The position numbers and the translations under genes were made by a program. The notes under the pieces are model-generated. The model did not search any database, was not told the origin of the DNA, and saw nothing but the letters and a program-made list of their open reading frames with translations. DNA of 64,000 nt from Isoetes taiwanensis (Eukaryota > Streptophyta > Lycopodiopsida > Isoetales > Isoetaceae), in assembly GCA_021234155.1 (NCBI GenBank), contig JAJEKV010000046.1, forward strand, positions 248,001 to 312,000, written 5' to 3'. This document shows, piece by piece, positions 48,030 to 61,759 of the stretch (position 1 is the first letter of the stretch; every line of letters begins with the position of its first letter).

Positions 48030-51000
48030 GGCATGAGACAAAAACAAATTTACAAAATTCAATTGTCTCGCCCATTTGTTAAAACAAATCATAGAAATGG
48101 GTAATTCAATCACCAAATCTCGAGATCCAATCGCTCCACATCAAAGCCTATTGCACTCCTTGATGAAAGACCGGGCAAGTAAAAGAACAATGCGCCAGAG
48201 GTCATTGTTAAGCAATACATGGTCAGGCTTAAAGATGTTAAAATCTACAACAAGATTCACGAACAAAAAGAAAAGAACAAAATCGCTTGCTGGAAAGATT
48301 GGGGCTTATACCATCAAATGTAATCTCAACAAGAAACAACGCTTCAAAACTTAGCATAACAATGAAATATTTGTTAGCATAGCTTGTTTTAGCCTATGCT
48401 ATTATCAAGCATGATTGACTTGGTAGCCATACATACCGAAGCTTCCTTCAAAGAATGATTCTACAAAGCTTATTAGCCTGTGATGCTAATAGATCATCAT
48501 GTATCAAGACTACATTATAACATCACATAAGGAATTATATTGCAAACACCTTAGCTTTAGAACTTAACTGAGATGTGTTTGCTTCGGCCATCACATCTAT
48601 GGTCTTAAAATTTCTAGGCTATTCATTGTGGTGGGTCAATGCCTCTAAAATAACTTCTGGCGCTAATTCCCTTAACCAGCCTCGGGATCAATCTACATAT
48701 AGAGCATGGTGCTAAAGCTCAACATTCTCACAAATGGCATGATTCATTATTATAATGAACTTCTAACTGATCTAAAACTAATCAAAGATCACATGCAGCT
48801 AGGATATCCACCTCAAACAGCATACCTACCATCATAATGAATGCAATAATTTTCTAAGTCCGTAGGCAAAGGGCAACCGAAAACCAATTAAAACAAGTAA
48901 GAATTGGAAGACAGCCACATTTGACTTGCATCATCTAGATAGACGAAAAACCATATGGACATATTCGAAAGATTACAACGCAATGAGTTGGTCCACACCG
49001 GGCAACACAAGTTCTTTCAAGTTTATAGTTAGCAGACATCATCAATTCGACAATACCGCTAAACACCTGGGATTTGTGGTCACTTAACCTGATCCACCCT
49101 GTGAACTTAGTGAACAGGAAAAATGTAAAACCACATCAATAAATCCTATCAAAACATCTATTCTCATACTCATGCGTTTAACAATCAACACACTTTAATG
49201 CATTTTACCATCATCAATCAAAACTTACTTTACCTAGCCCCTTCAACACCAAAAAAAAATACGTGAGGACAGAGCAACAAATGTGACTTGCAATCTCTCA
49301 CCCCAAATGTTTTACAGAAGTTTTGTTTACTACCAAGATTTGCAAGCCGCGGATACTTTAGGAGGGGCAACTTTGCTGTAATGTAAGATGATGGCTATTA
49401 ATAGTTCTGCGAAGCAACGTCAATATTCCCTCGCTTTAGTTCCTCGTTTAGTCATGTCTTACGCATTCTCGCTTTAGCTTCCTCGACGGTTTTAATCGGG
49501 ATCCTTACGTATTGAACTACAAATGACCTAAATGCCAGATATGGCAATTATGGTAACGTAGAAGCTTTGATGCCAGCTCAAGCTTCGAATAAGCTTTCAA
49601 CCCTAGTCAGAAAGCTCCGGAATAAGCGTACAATCGGGTATAAGATCCAATCATAGAGGTCCAAGATATAATATTTAATTGATGCATGCCAACAAATATT
49701 CTTCAACATCTTCTAAACTTCCACATTCATTATACATATTTAATAAGAGTATTTTCCGTGACAACATCGATACATGTGGACCTGTTAAGGCACAAGCATT
49801 GGACGACCCTACTCCTTCAACAACGACTTCAAAGTTCCGCCACATGATCAAGAATATTGCCGAAAAGTAACAATGCTTTAAACTTCAATTGTTGATTAAG
49901 TTGTAAAGCCCGCTTTCTGTCAGGTCCATCTTGAGCATAAATAGAGATTATTGGTTTACTCACGCAATCAAGTCTTTCATACAACATGCTGAATACTTTA
50001 TGTGCACCAATCCCCTGACTTGTCAATATACATATTAAGGAGCCTATTCCCAAGTATGACATCCGGGATCAAGCAGCCCCTTACATAGCCATTAATGATG
50101 AGTTTAACATTTGCTAAGGTAGCAAAGTTTTATGTAAACATTAAGAATTCATTCACTAAATAGACTAGTAATCCCTTATTTTCTTTAGTACTGCATGCAA
50201 GCTACCTACAATGATGCTACATAAGATCATAAAATTAGGTCCGATTCGACCAACCTCTGAACAGTATTGTAAAGATGTTCTAAACGAGTGTTTTTCGTGA
50301 TTTTGCAAAAGACTCCAGCGTAACCGGGCCACCATTTTAAGTGCACTAATCGACTGCTGGGACCCGTGAACCACAGGCCCAGCATCAAATTGGAGCTTCT
50401 CGTCTGCCCCCAAGTCACCCTATTGGAACATCCGCGATCCATAACGCGACGCATAACGGGCCAGCTTTACGTGCGCAACAGAGGGTTTTGAGAGATTAAG
50501 GGAGATGAGGATTATGCCCCTAGAGGGTATAAGGAAGGGATAACATGTGCTCAACTCGCCAGAACTCGACCTTTAAGGCGCTGAAGGGAGGGCGTAATCC
50601 GTGAATCCGAGGTAGAAGAGAGCTGGAGTCCTAAGGATACTGCCAGGTAGTTGTGTCGATAATGGGGCCGATGACCCACCATTTACGTACCAGCTTTAGC
50701 AAATATCAAAGATATGCTAGGTATATGCCAAAGATATACTTGAATATGCCCACATACCCACATAAATCCAGGGTTTGCCCCCTAGGGCAACCCAAAAGCA
50801 AAATGCAAAGCAAATTCAAGAAATAAGCACAAATAATGCCCAAAGGGGCAAATTTTGTCATATTTGGGTTCCTAGGGATAATGTTTGATTCGGGGCTTGA
50901 GGCCCAAGGGTTGCTTTGATTGCTCTTAATTTGAAGGGGTACCTGGTTCAGTAGACTTCAGCAAGCCGTGTCCACTGCCTGCCTAGGGAGAGTTGGAGCG

Positions 51001-51565
51001 CCCATCCACCCATGTCCTTGTTATGCGGGGGTTTTGTGATACCAGTGTCATATCATGGGCCATTGGTTTTCCTTCCCTTGTCCTCTCATTCCCCCCTCTA
51101 TCTCTCTCCCCCCCCTCCACGCATGGGTCTCCTTGGGCATCGTTCCTTCCCTTCCATATCTCTTCCCCTCCTCCCTGTTCTTTTGATGTTTAGGCTTAGT
51201 TCTTGTTTCGAGGGGGAAGGTCCTCCTCTAGCCTCGGGCTCTTGGGACCAATTAGGGTCCGTGATTGGGAGTAAAGAGATGATTAGTAGTACCCACTAAG
51301 GCCCTTAGGACCTGCTGAAGTCCCCAGGTGGTTTCATATGTCGAGTTTGGCTTATGTAGGTGTGGTGATGTGTCTAGCTTTGGGGTGACTTTGATGATGC
51401 TTGATATGAGTTTGTTAGGATTTTGGAGTTTGGATGATGAGCTTGGTTGATATGTCTCATTTTGTGTTCCTGATTGACTGATCCGGTCTTAATATGAGTT
51501 GGTCCTCCACCTGGGCCTAGTTGGAATCTTTGTGTTGCACGTCGTGCCTTAGCTTTGTGGGTTCT
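48030..51565. other. Intergenic DNA, nothing recognised
   Basis: About 3.5 kb with frames up to 95 codons on both strands, none recognised. A lysine-rich 92-codon frame at 48,076-48,354 shows no motif. Confidence 0.4.
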
Positions 51566-51954
51566 TTCATGACTCTTGCTCCAATTCGAACCCTAATTCC
51601 CCGCCACCCATCACCACTCATGGTAGGCCACCATCCTATTGATAGGGCAGAAATTTGAATGAAATATCAGCCACGCTAAGGCCTAAGCGATTCACTCAGT
51701 TATCATGAGTCATCGTGACATGAGCGTGCAAGCCTCGCGATCGCCTTTTATTCGATAAATGCATCCCTTCCATGGGTCGGGACTTGGTGCATGTATTAGC
51801 TCTAGAATTACTACGGTTATCCGAGTAGTAAGAGACCATCAAATAAACTATAACTGATTTAATGAGCCATTCTTAGTTTCACAGTACAATACTTACACAT
51901 GCATGGCTTAATCTTGAGACAAGCATATGACTAATGTGCGTGATCAACCAGGTA
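51566..51954 (-). pseudogene. 18S rRNA 5'-end fragment, decayed
   Basis: Reading the minus strand from 51,954: TACCTGGTTGATC, CATATGCTTGTCTCA, GATTAAGCCATGCATGTGTA, ATGGCTCATTAAATCAGTTA, GATAACCGTAGTAATTCTAG, AGCTAATACATGCACC, AAATTTCTGCCCTATCAA and AATTAGGGTTCGAA appear in the order of eukaryotic 18S rRNA. They cover roughly its first 400 bases. The CCTGCCAGT after the opening motif is altered, about 9 bases are lost near AGTATG, and the variable region after GGGATGCATTTAT is scrambled. The gene is truncated at about 51,566. Not functional. Confidence 0.93.
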
Positions 51955-54090
51955 GCTTCCATAAAGGGGATAAATCAAACCAACTCCGCTTCGCTCCTCT
52001 AAAGGGGCAGTAGCAAAGAAGATCGATGGAGGCATGGTCACCCCGCATCAACACACTTGATGAGAGGTCGCCTCCAACAAAGAAACAAAGACAAAGAAGA
52101 GAAGGACATGACCGCACCAACCGAAAGTGTCCAAGAATGGAACTCGAACCGCTGGCCACCAAAACGGCCGAGGCCGTGGAACACACATGATGAGGACTAG
52201 GTTTGTTTTAATATTGAACGTTGAATTTGTTTCGTGGTGTATCCGAACTCCAAAGATGGTAGGTGTGGAAGAGGTTCCTACTGCTCCCAACACAAAGAGG
52301 ATAAAAGCACATCTCCAACCATCCAAGGCCCATGCATTATGGGCGAGCAAAATACCAACTACAACAAGGCCGGGTAATCCAGAACGAGGGCCGCGAAGTT
52401 ACCACAATGGAGTGGAACCAACCGCCATGAACGAAAGCCAACCGACCCAATGGGCAACGGAAACACGAAAGCAATGCACCACCACAAAGATAACCTTAAC
52501 CGGATCGGTCCGAGAGGGAGGGTACGATGGATAAGCCCAAAACCAACATCACATTCCCAACAAATTTTAGCAACCTTCCGACGACCCCGCTGAGGCAAGT
52601 TGGACACCGGCCAAATTTCCAACATTGAGGAACTAACACGCTGAAGCCAACCAAAGGAAGACGGAAACAACGGAGGGCACCAAGCCGGTGTGGCACACAA
52701 ACCCAGGAACCTAATCCTTGAACATTGTATGCAGCACAACGCCGAAGTCGTGGACCCGCTTGTAGCACGCAACAACAAGGTGAAATGCACCCTCCCAACA
52801 TCCAACGCAGAATTTGAATACGCACAAATCCTACAAGCCAAGGTGTAATCAAGAACGGCCCGACACGATTAGGCCAAAACGCACTGGGCGGGCAAGCAAC
52901 CCATTCCGTACCCGTACTCGCCTTACATGCTTGGAAGGAAAGCCACCAACCGGCTAGACTAACCCAACAAGCAACCGCTCCCGAGTAGCCATCACTGGTC
53001 GCAGCAAGAGTGTTGGCCATACCTCACGCTAAAAGTCTTGGTCGACGCCAAGGCCCCTACGAGCTAAAAAACAAATGCCATGACCAAGACTCACCCGACA
53101 AGCACTACCCACCTTGCCCAGGACCGCTTCAGAGTTCACCATGTCTCCTGACTCCATGAACCACCTCGCGGCCAAGACAAGGGGAAGCCGAAAACCCGGG
53201 CTGGGAAGCAAAACCACCAATTAGTGCAAATCGCGGATCATCGAGCCCTAATCGAGCAACTGTTCGCATCTCAGCCCTCGCCTAAGATCACCGCCAGCCG
53301 CATGGCGATCCCACTTCAAAAAATCGCTTGAACCAACCGAAAGCCGGGTCACCATTTAGTTCAAACCAACAACTTGCCCAACTAGCCAAGGCTAAGCCGC
53401 CAACATGACGTCACGCACCAGCTATCCGGGCCTGGCCAATCCAGACAAGCCACCACCAGCCAAACGCTCCTCACACGACGCGGCAATATCACCAACCAAC
53501 CAATAATGCGAGCCAACAGACCCGGTGCCAAATCCAACCGGCCGGGCGAAGGAGCCAACTAGTTCCGCACAACCCAAGGAGGAACTTGAGTCAACAATGA
53601 GATGATTGGCCAAGAAACCAGAGGTGACCAAACCGTGGAGCTGCCTAAACCAATTAACGGAACTACAACCGGGCCGGGTGGGGAGCCGACTAACCGAAGG
53701 ACCTAAGGAAGGAACCGATTTCGCCATGACCAACCCAAGTTGGGATCTTATGGTTTTCTACTAAGTGCCCAAACCAAAACCAACCTGAGGTGACCAAAAC
53801 CGGTGAGCCTTCATAAGGAACCACAACTCACTAGCCGACCACACCCATGCAAGTATGGAACCAACCAACCGGGTGGGGAGTCAATTAAACCTGACCGACC
53901 AGGAAGGGAACCGACTACCATGACCAACCCAAGTTGGGATCTTAAGTGGGTTTTCTACTAAGTGCCCAGACGAAACCAACTGGAGGTGACCAAAACTGAG
54001 GTGCCTTCACAGGGAACAAAGACCGACTAGCCGACCAACCAAAACGACCAACGGAACCAACTAGTCGGATGGGGATCCGTTGGACAGTAG
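51955..54090 (-). other. GC-rich flank, probable rDNA external transcribed spacer relic
   Basis: This block sits immediately upstream of the 18S start on the 18S strand, where the 5' ETS and intergenic spacer lie in an rDNA unit. It is markedly richer in G+C than its surroundings, keeps CpG-containing words, and carries subrepeats at its far end, as plant spacers do. Long frames on both strands (up to 174 codons) follow from composition and show no known domain. The assignment is from position and composition and not from recognised spacer sequence. Confidence 0.45.
53620..54060. repeat. ~170-190 bp subrepeats, about 2.5 units
   Basis: GAGGTGACCAAA recurs at about 53,623, 53,790 and 53,980. 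ACCAACCCAAGTTGGGATCT recurs at 53,729 and 53,922. TTTTCTACTAAGTGCCCA and GGGTGGGGAG follow in matching order. Confidence 0.9.
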
Positions 54091-56196
54091 CACAAGGAGT
54101 TCTACTTAATATTATTTAGGTTCGTGGTAGATGGGGATCATTGTCTCCTCACTTTCGATACATAATTCGTGACTCGACTCAAGGTCTTGCTGTTTCTCCT
54201 AAAGTTGGCTTATAAAATGGAAGTTCTCTGTTTTGTGTTCTTTTGGCGCAGTCCTTATTATACTGGCATCGACCGAATCCATCTGGACGTATTATCTCTA
54301 GGACTTAAACGAAGCCATCTATATGTTTACGTTCATTCTTATGGCCATTTATTGGTGTCTTCCCGCAACATCTCTTCCTTACCCATTGATTCCCTCCCTA
54401 CCCTCCCTTATGTATTGGGTCGGCTTGTTTAATTTTTTTACATATATTTCCATTTTAGTGATGATGATATTGTTTTTTTCTTCCACTCACTGGGTGTTGC
54501 TATTGTTATTATGATCCACTTGCATGGTGATGCTTTTTTCCACCGTTGTTATTGTTAGTTCTCTGCCCGCGGCGCGATGCTATTCATTTCCACCTGAGGG
54601 TAGTGCTATTTCTTCTTCCACCACTTGGTGGCACTTTTTATATAGAGATTCGTTGTTGCTATTAACCTCTCAAAGGTGCTTTCTATTGGTTTGTTTTCTT
54701 AATCTGTAGGTGGTTGCTTGCCTGTCGCATGCATTCGGTTATTCTTCCTAGCCATTAATGGGTGCTTTCCACATATTTTATTTTTTCAGGTACTCCGCCA
54801 TCTTGAAGGTTCGCTTAGTCTTGCAATGGGGTCGCTACCATTAATTTTTTTATTCTCCAGGCATCCATCGGGCGCTGTTGTTGGCTTATATTTCATTAGG
54901 TTCGAAAACCCCAAGGTGGTTTTCATCCCGGGGAGAAGGTCACAAGACTCTACTATTGTCTCAGCATAGTCTATTATTTCTTTTCTTGTGGGGCAGCTCG
55001 ACATTGTTCTTATGGTCAACTCCCCACACATTCCTTCAAACATTGTATACTGCTGCTATGATAAATGACAAGCATATCTATCAACCGATTTTTGTGTTCT
55101 TTGCAAGTCCCTTACTAGAATTTATGTCCTACAAAGAGCACTTTGACCTACACAACTAGAGAAGGATGTGATTAAAAAATTCATCTTATCTTATCTTATC
55201 TTTTCAAATTAGAAGTATCCTTTTTTTAGCAGGGTTGCCTAACCCAAGGTGCACGATTTGGTGTAATTCTAGCCTATACACTTGTACACCATGTATATCT
55301 TATGTGTATGCCATGTGTACGTTTCTTTTGTGTAGATGCTTGCCTCCTTTTCTTCTTCGACTATATCTTTCTTGGACATCCTGCATTAGCCATAGGCCTT
55401 TGGCTCAAGACTCCAACACTACCATGGGAGCGAATCTTTTATTCTGGATGAATGGAGAAGCGAGCTCTTTTTACACAAGATGACAATACGGCCAGCTTAT
55501 TTTCTCTTGGGCCAGCTTATCCGGAGGATGGAGATTTCAAACATGGGTTTGAGTGGAGTTTATGAGTTATAATGACCATGAAGAAGCATAAGAGACACTA
55601 TGGTAATCTATTTATACTTATTTCTCCTTCATTTTTATTTGTGAGTTCTCTAGATGAATGCCTTCCTGTTGTCTTTTCTGTGTTGTTATTTTGAGAAATA
55701 TATGCTAGGTAGCTTCGCTCCAATGAAGATTCCCAAGATAGATAAATGCCCTATTTGAATAGCATATAAAGTTAAGTCCAGAGATAGCCGTATAGGATCT
55801 GGAAATCTTGTCCACAAATTAGCATACATTGTCAATCATTTATGGCAGTTCGTAGGTTTTTGCAACATAAAGTTTCCCAAAGGTACAGAGTTTCCCTCTA
55901 TATAATTGGCAATTACCTAAATGATATGTTATTCAAGATAAAGCGATCTCAGTTTAATCATATGTGTAGTTGTGTAATGTTTGAAGTAAAGAGGTAGCAT
56001 GATGGGCTCTTTTCTTTTTGCACAAGATTTTATTGAAGTAGAACGAGGTCTGAATTGGAGAAGGGTAAGAGAAAGGTTTTTTAATCCGTGGCAACATTGT
56101 TGCTGCCAGATAATGTAGGGCTATTTTTTTTTGTATACACTATCTTATCTTGAGAGTGTGCAATTTGGTTTAACATGCTTATTTGACATTTGCGCA
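54091..56196. other. Pyrimidine-rich intergenic DNA
   Basis: The plus strand is T/C-rich. TTATC is repeated at about 55,184-55,203 after a run of A, which could be the tail of an old LINE. A minus-strand 85-codon frame (54,786-55,043) and several hydrophobic plus-strand frames are unrecognised. Confidence 0.35.
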
Positions 56197-57001
56197 GTAC
56201 TTGCAGATTGAATACATAAACACTAAAGCTATTAACAAAGGGAAGATATTCAGATCAAAGAAGGTAAGTATTGCCATTATTATTCATATTCTATTCTGCA
56301 TTAGAACAAGTCCAAAATTTAGGCGTTCACATGCTCTTACATTTGAATATTTCATCTCCTTCGAGGAAAAAAAAACCATTTTTGGTCTGAATATATTTAT
56401 GCAAAGAACATCAAGACCATAAATGTATTTTTGTTGTTCATTCACATTCCTTCTCGTAGATATTTTTGCGAGTTGTTGTTGAAGGAATGTGAGCTTCTTA
56501 AATAGCAGCCTTCTGCAATCCTTGCTCAAGTCAAGGAATATATTTGTTAACTCCATATTACATAAACCTTATTATCTGTCGTCAAGTGTGAATGATGTGT
56601 TACTTGTGGTGTCAACTCAAATAAGATAATGTGAATGCACTGATTTTATTACTTTGTACTCTACAAGCTCGTGAAAAAAATTCTATTGAAATCTTTGTCG
56701 AAACAAGACAATTGTATGGGATTAAGAATTTGAGTCTTGTGTCTCTTATATGTTGTTCGCTGGCTTGGTAAATTCTTCAGTTGATAACAAGAAAATGCTT
56801 ACTATGCGGTTTAATCCTCTTATAGGGGCAGTGAATCCTTTCCAGCCACGCGATAAGACTGATAACACTATTAAAGTGAAAATTTCCATGGGCCACATGA
56901 CAAACCTTGTCTACACCATTTTGATCTTTAAGTTCCTTTGCATCCTGATGCTAGTGTAGAACGTGAGTACAACCTCAAGATCCATATGAACAAGAGAAAG
57001 G
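56197..57001 (+). other. Exon-like fragments of an unrecognised gene
   Basis: A 66-bp open segment at 56,197-56,262 is bounded by GCGCAG and GTAAGT and would encode YLQIEYINTKAINKGKIF and four more residues. About 500 bp on, a segment after TTCTTCAG (about 56,781) reads MLTMRFNPLIGAVNPFQPRD. The short AACGTGAGTACAACC block ends in AAAGGTAAGC near 57,001. These look like spliced exons in one direction, but I recognise no protein and could not join them. Confidence 0.25.
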
Positions 57002-60000
57002 TAAGCACTACAAGGGAAACATATGATGACTTGCTGGTTGCATAGTGGCTCAAGGAGGGGATTATGATGAATCTATAACCCAATTGAAGTAGTTGGAAGC
57101 CATAGACCATGCATGTGTATTGCCTTTTAGGGTCAGTGGTTTTCATACTTGGATGCAGTTTTCATTACCACTACATTTTACTACTCATTATTAAACTTTT
57201 CATGCTACTAGGCATGAACGAAAGCTGCGTCTTTGATACTATCAATCTCAATGTGTAAATTGCTAGTGAACAGAAGCAACCAATGAACTATATCATATGA
57301 ACATTGATTTTTGAATCTGGTTGCTAACACTACAGTCCTTGTTAATGTAATGGATTTAGAATGGCTCCAAATAGTTACCTACACTATGTTAATGAATTAT
57401 CTTCATATGTGATGTGTTTATTTTGCTATCATAGGAAGGAAACCGATGCGTGTCAATGCTGCATTAATGACAATGCATATGCTTAACCTATACAGACAAT
57501 CTGATATGTGAGAATTAAAATTAAAATTTAATATAACACCCTATGTTATCTATTTATTTAAGCAGTCTATGCTTTTCATTTTTTGTTCTTGCAGTAGTAT
57601 TCTTGCATTCTTGGCAATATATTGGTTTTTTGGCTAACTCCCCTTTTAAATAGTCTCTGGAGATATTGCTATGTGGATAATATAAGATGGTGGTGCCTGG
57701 GAGTTGATAGCTCAGTTTAGGCTTTCCAGCCAATGCAAGCAAGAAAAAAAAGGAAGCAAAGCAACATCTTCATTTGCATTGCATGCATGCTTCGGCTATG
57801 GCTGTAGTGGCATTTCGAGTTGTATTTTTTGAAAAATGTTGGTAGATGGATAGTGGCCGTGAATCTGGCAGAATTGTGCACAGATAAGACCATTAGATTT
57901 GGTATAGGTGAAGCATAAGCTGAAGTGCATGCAACTAGCATTATGCTTATGTTATGTAAGTTTTATTTGGTACAGGTAATAGTGTTATCATGTGTGTTTA
58001 TTGCTCACTTTCCATATTATGCAAATTGACATCTGCTGATGCTTGCCTTCTTTGTACAGAACATGCCTTTGTGGATCAATGAGTAAGTTTTGCTAAACCT
58101 CATGCATCTTCTATCTATATAAGTTTATTGATCACATAACTCTGCCCAACTTCAGTTATTTGAGTATTCTAGTGATATGTGATGATATTTGACTAATGCA
58201 TTTGAAAGTTGATGCGACAGCTACAAAGGATGTTTGTAGATAAGAATGAGTGTCTTCATGTGCCTTAGAATTACAAGGGGCCTTTATAGCTATGCCATAC
58301 TTCTATGAACATTTCTCTCGCTCTTAACCTGCTCAATTGATCTCGTTATAATGTCCTAACGGTCACAAATTCCCTCAAGCTAGGCAACTAACTTTTGGAC
58401 CATTTTGACCCTATGCTAGAAGGCTTAGGAGCTATGTTGAATTGAAATAACTTGGTTCCTAGGTCGTGAACGCTTTCTCTTTCCAATCCTCATGCCCTTA
58501 CTTAAATAAAGGCTTGGATCATGTATCATCTAAAAACCGCGGCGGGTTGGAACTCCGCCGCCATTGCCTTGCATTCCCCGGCACATGCATACATGGATGG
58601 CGGTCACAAACCATGAGATTCCCACTCATTAAGAATAGAATAGAATGAATAGATTTTTTGAGACCGACACCTATGGAACCCAAAACAAAAAGGGAGCAAA
58701 GCAGTGTACTATCATGTGTCACGATTGGCCAAAACCCCCACCCTCAAGGGCTTTAGGAAAACCTTTAGCAAGCAGTAGCCAGTAAGGCCGCACGTCGCAC
58801 AATTGTATAGGATAGTTCAATATCGCCCCGAGGACACAATCGAAGTCCGTGCATCTATAATCTCCTCGAGATATTAAGGATAAATGTGAAAGTATGAACT
58901 AAAAGTATTATAAGGTGCAACAACACGATTGAGTAAGATAAGGCCACGTGAAAAGCATTACTGAACATGTGAACAAATGCAAGAAGAGATCCAATACCAA
59001 TCCAATACCAGTATGCTTCACCACGATTTTTAGCACTACGAATCCACACGCCTGCCTTCAAAGTAAAAAGAAGAAGGAAATGACTCCAAGAAAGTAAAGA
59101 AGGAAATGACTAAGACGCTAACTCAACAAAAGAGAGTTTACTTCAACAAGTTTAATCTATCTAAATAACTGCCAAAATTATCTTATGATGCAAGCTTATA
59201 AATATCAACCCATCGAGAAAAAATGAAAATACCTTTGTTCCACTTGGGTGAAAGCATACATTAGGGGAAACGCCCAATATCCCCAAACCCACCAATTAAG
59301 TATTCTTCTTCGTGAAAGCATCTCCAGACTTAGTACCTAAACTTCAATTTGAGTTTTGATCACATACTCACCTCTTGAATGATAAAGAAGTGCAAATGTT
59401 TCACTAGTATTTGCTATAACCATAGTGCAACAGTAACTCTACTATTAGACGCAAATATAGAAGATGACATTTGGATGTACAACAAAAAGCAAGAAAGATT
59501 GCCGAAGGACTGTGGAGTTTTTCAATAAGAAAGTTCAAATTATATTTTATAAGTACTTGGCATTATATCGACCTGGTAATTGCTAGTGTTAACCCCATCA
59601 CATAGTATCCGCGCTCCATATACGTATTACCTCCACTATAGACATACTTAGGTATCCTTGACACGTAAAACATTGGCAAGTGAAAGGCCTAAGTTGGGTA
59701 AAATTTAAGTAAATCTACCGCGAAGGAAAAACCTATTGAATACCTAGAGTAATGATTTGTATCAAGAAGAAATCTTACCGAATTCATCAAGTAAGAAATT
59801 CCATCAGACATGTAACAAAAACAAAGAAGAATGATAACCTAGCTAAGGATTTCACTAATATTAAATCTACGACGCTTCCGCTCATTAAATCTTTCTCACA
59901 TCCGCCTTACATTCACTTAAGCAAGGCCGGGCTCACATCCTAAGACTAAGACATAAAGTTAAAATAGTCTATAGCTTCATCAACAGCTTATTGTGCCACT

Positions 60001-60741
60001 TCAACGCCAAATCTCCACAACTATGCGTTCTATGGTCAATATTTATGGCAAAGTGATGTTGAAGAAAATTCAATTTCGTGAAACGAGTCTGGTTATATTT
60101 ATCCAAGACTCATTTTTGACTAGATACTATAAGCTTAATGAAAAGCTTCAACGTAAGTTTGAAATCTAATGCTTATGAGGAGCCGTTTGCAAGAAATGAG
60201 AGAGCAAGATGAGAGGTTAAACTAATATGGCGCATTAGGTTTCTCAAGAACACGACTTGCACGATGAAGCGTCAGAAGAGCTCTCCCGCTCGTGATATAT
60301 ATGCCTCAATGGTAAGAATATGTAGCATTATAACAAAAGGGTTTTTTGTGATTTTTCCATACGCTTTTGGCATGGTTTTCATATGATTTCATGGGCGATT
60401 TCAAAATGTAAACGCATTTCCACGCGCATATCTAGAGTGCATCTAGAGTGCGCGACTATATTTTTATATGCGTAATTCCACTTTTAAAATGGTTTAGCCT
60501 CATATTTATATAGTTTTGTGTTGTCTCATTTTCCCTCGTAATTTTAATGGTGTAGATCAACCTTTAGTTCGGTGAGATCAAGGGCTCGTGAATAGCTTCC
60601 CTTTTGCTATCACTACATGCGCACTCCTCGAGGTCTTTGTTTCTAGGGTTCGCTTGATTCACATAGCAAAAGGAGCTTCTGTGGGTTTGGCTACGTAGCT
60701 TTGGAGGAGTTCAGAGCAAAATTACAGATTCTAATGTAAGC
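57002..60741. other. Intergenic DNA, nothing recognised
   Basis: About 3.7 kb with frames up to about 77 codons. None is recognised and no tandem repeat stands out. Confidence 0.4.
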
Positions 60742-61011
60742 ATGAAAGTTTCGCTTTCAAACAACAGGATGTGGATTCGAGGGTGGACGTGGACTAGTCT
60801 CCCCCAAACAAGTAGACTGAGGCGTATGTGCCGCGGACAAAGCAGAAGGACCAAGGCAACGCGTGAGTCGACCTCTTCTCCCTACTTTGTAGTTTTGCCC
60901 TCGATAGTTTACAGAGCACGCACCTATGATGTGGTTCTTTCTATTTTAGTTCTTCATGGTTGGACTATTGATAAAGCTTTGCCATGGCTCGCCTTCTTGC
61001 CGGATGCCTAA
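60742..61011 (+). CDS. Unrecognised 89-codon frame
   Basis: Arg/Ser-rich first half and hydrophobic second half, with no known motif. It lies just upstream of a more exon-like segment on the same strand. Confidence 0.15.
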   Translation: MKVSLSNNRMWIRGWTWTSLPQTSRLRRMCRGQSRRTKATRESTSSPYFVVLPSIVYRARTYDVVLSILVLHGWTIDKALPWLAFLPDA

Positions 61012-61073
61012 AATGTATGGAAAAAAAATACGAGGTCTGCTTTTAAAGAGAAACCAATGGGCATAATCTCAGA

Positions 61074-61333
61074 TTTTTGTTAACACCATCTATCTTGAAA
61101 AGGCAAATAATAGCAGAGGAAAAGAGGCCATTGAAGCCATCATGGTGTGCAATGCACTCTATGCTTTACCAAAAGTATTCAAATCCAGAGTCGAAGTTGG
61201 TGAATATTACACCCAAATCCTCGGGCCAGATGAAAGTGCTTTCTATCTTATTGCAAAGAGGTCCAAAGATGAATTAAGTACTTTACAGATCGTATTAGGC
61301 TCCATTTCATTTCTGGTCTTCAGGGCCTGCTAA
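61074..61333 (+). CDS. Unrecognised exon-like segment
   Basis: After TCTCAG (possible 3' splice site, ending at about 61,072) an open frame runs to the stop at 61,333. It reads KEAIEAIMVCNALYALPK, then VGEYYTQILGPDESAFYLIA and KRSKDELSTLQ. The composition is well mixed and protein-like. I do not recognise the family. It could be a host exon or a transposon fragment. Confidence 0.25.
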
Positions 61334-61759
61334 GTATCTCTTCGCTATCAAGCATCAAAAGAGAAGGCATCAATAAAATAAGACTGTCAACTTATCAGAC
61401 GCGAACAAGAACCGGTTGATCAGGACACGTGAGGTGAACAATGGTCGCCAAGGTGGACTCATGACAATGCTTTCCAGCTTCATGGTGAAAAATAAAGGCA
61501 TAGATACAGAGGGTTTACTCATCCTTATCTAGGTTCTCAAGCTCCCCTCAGAATAAGGGCAAGGTACACATTAGAGTCCTATTATCTATAGCACTTTATC
61601 TTAGATGCCTAAACACTTATCATTGTTAATACGAATTCCTGCAGTAAGTATTAATGGTTATAGTGATAAAGACAGCCAAACAAAGAAAAATCACTGATGA
61701 GTGCAAAGAAAGCAAACCGGGGCCCAAGAAGCGCCGCCATTGAAGGCTTGTGTTCCTCG

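Noticed and set aside
52359-53020. 160- and 174-codon minus-strand frames
   Set aside because: They overlap in different frames, are rich in Cys, Trp, Leu and Pro, contain no known domain and lie in the GC-rich block next to 18S rRNA. They are best explained by base composition.
54878-55203. A LINE ending in the TTATC repeat
   Set aside because: The tail is suggestive, but no LINE protein motif could be found upstream in any frame, so no element is called.
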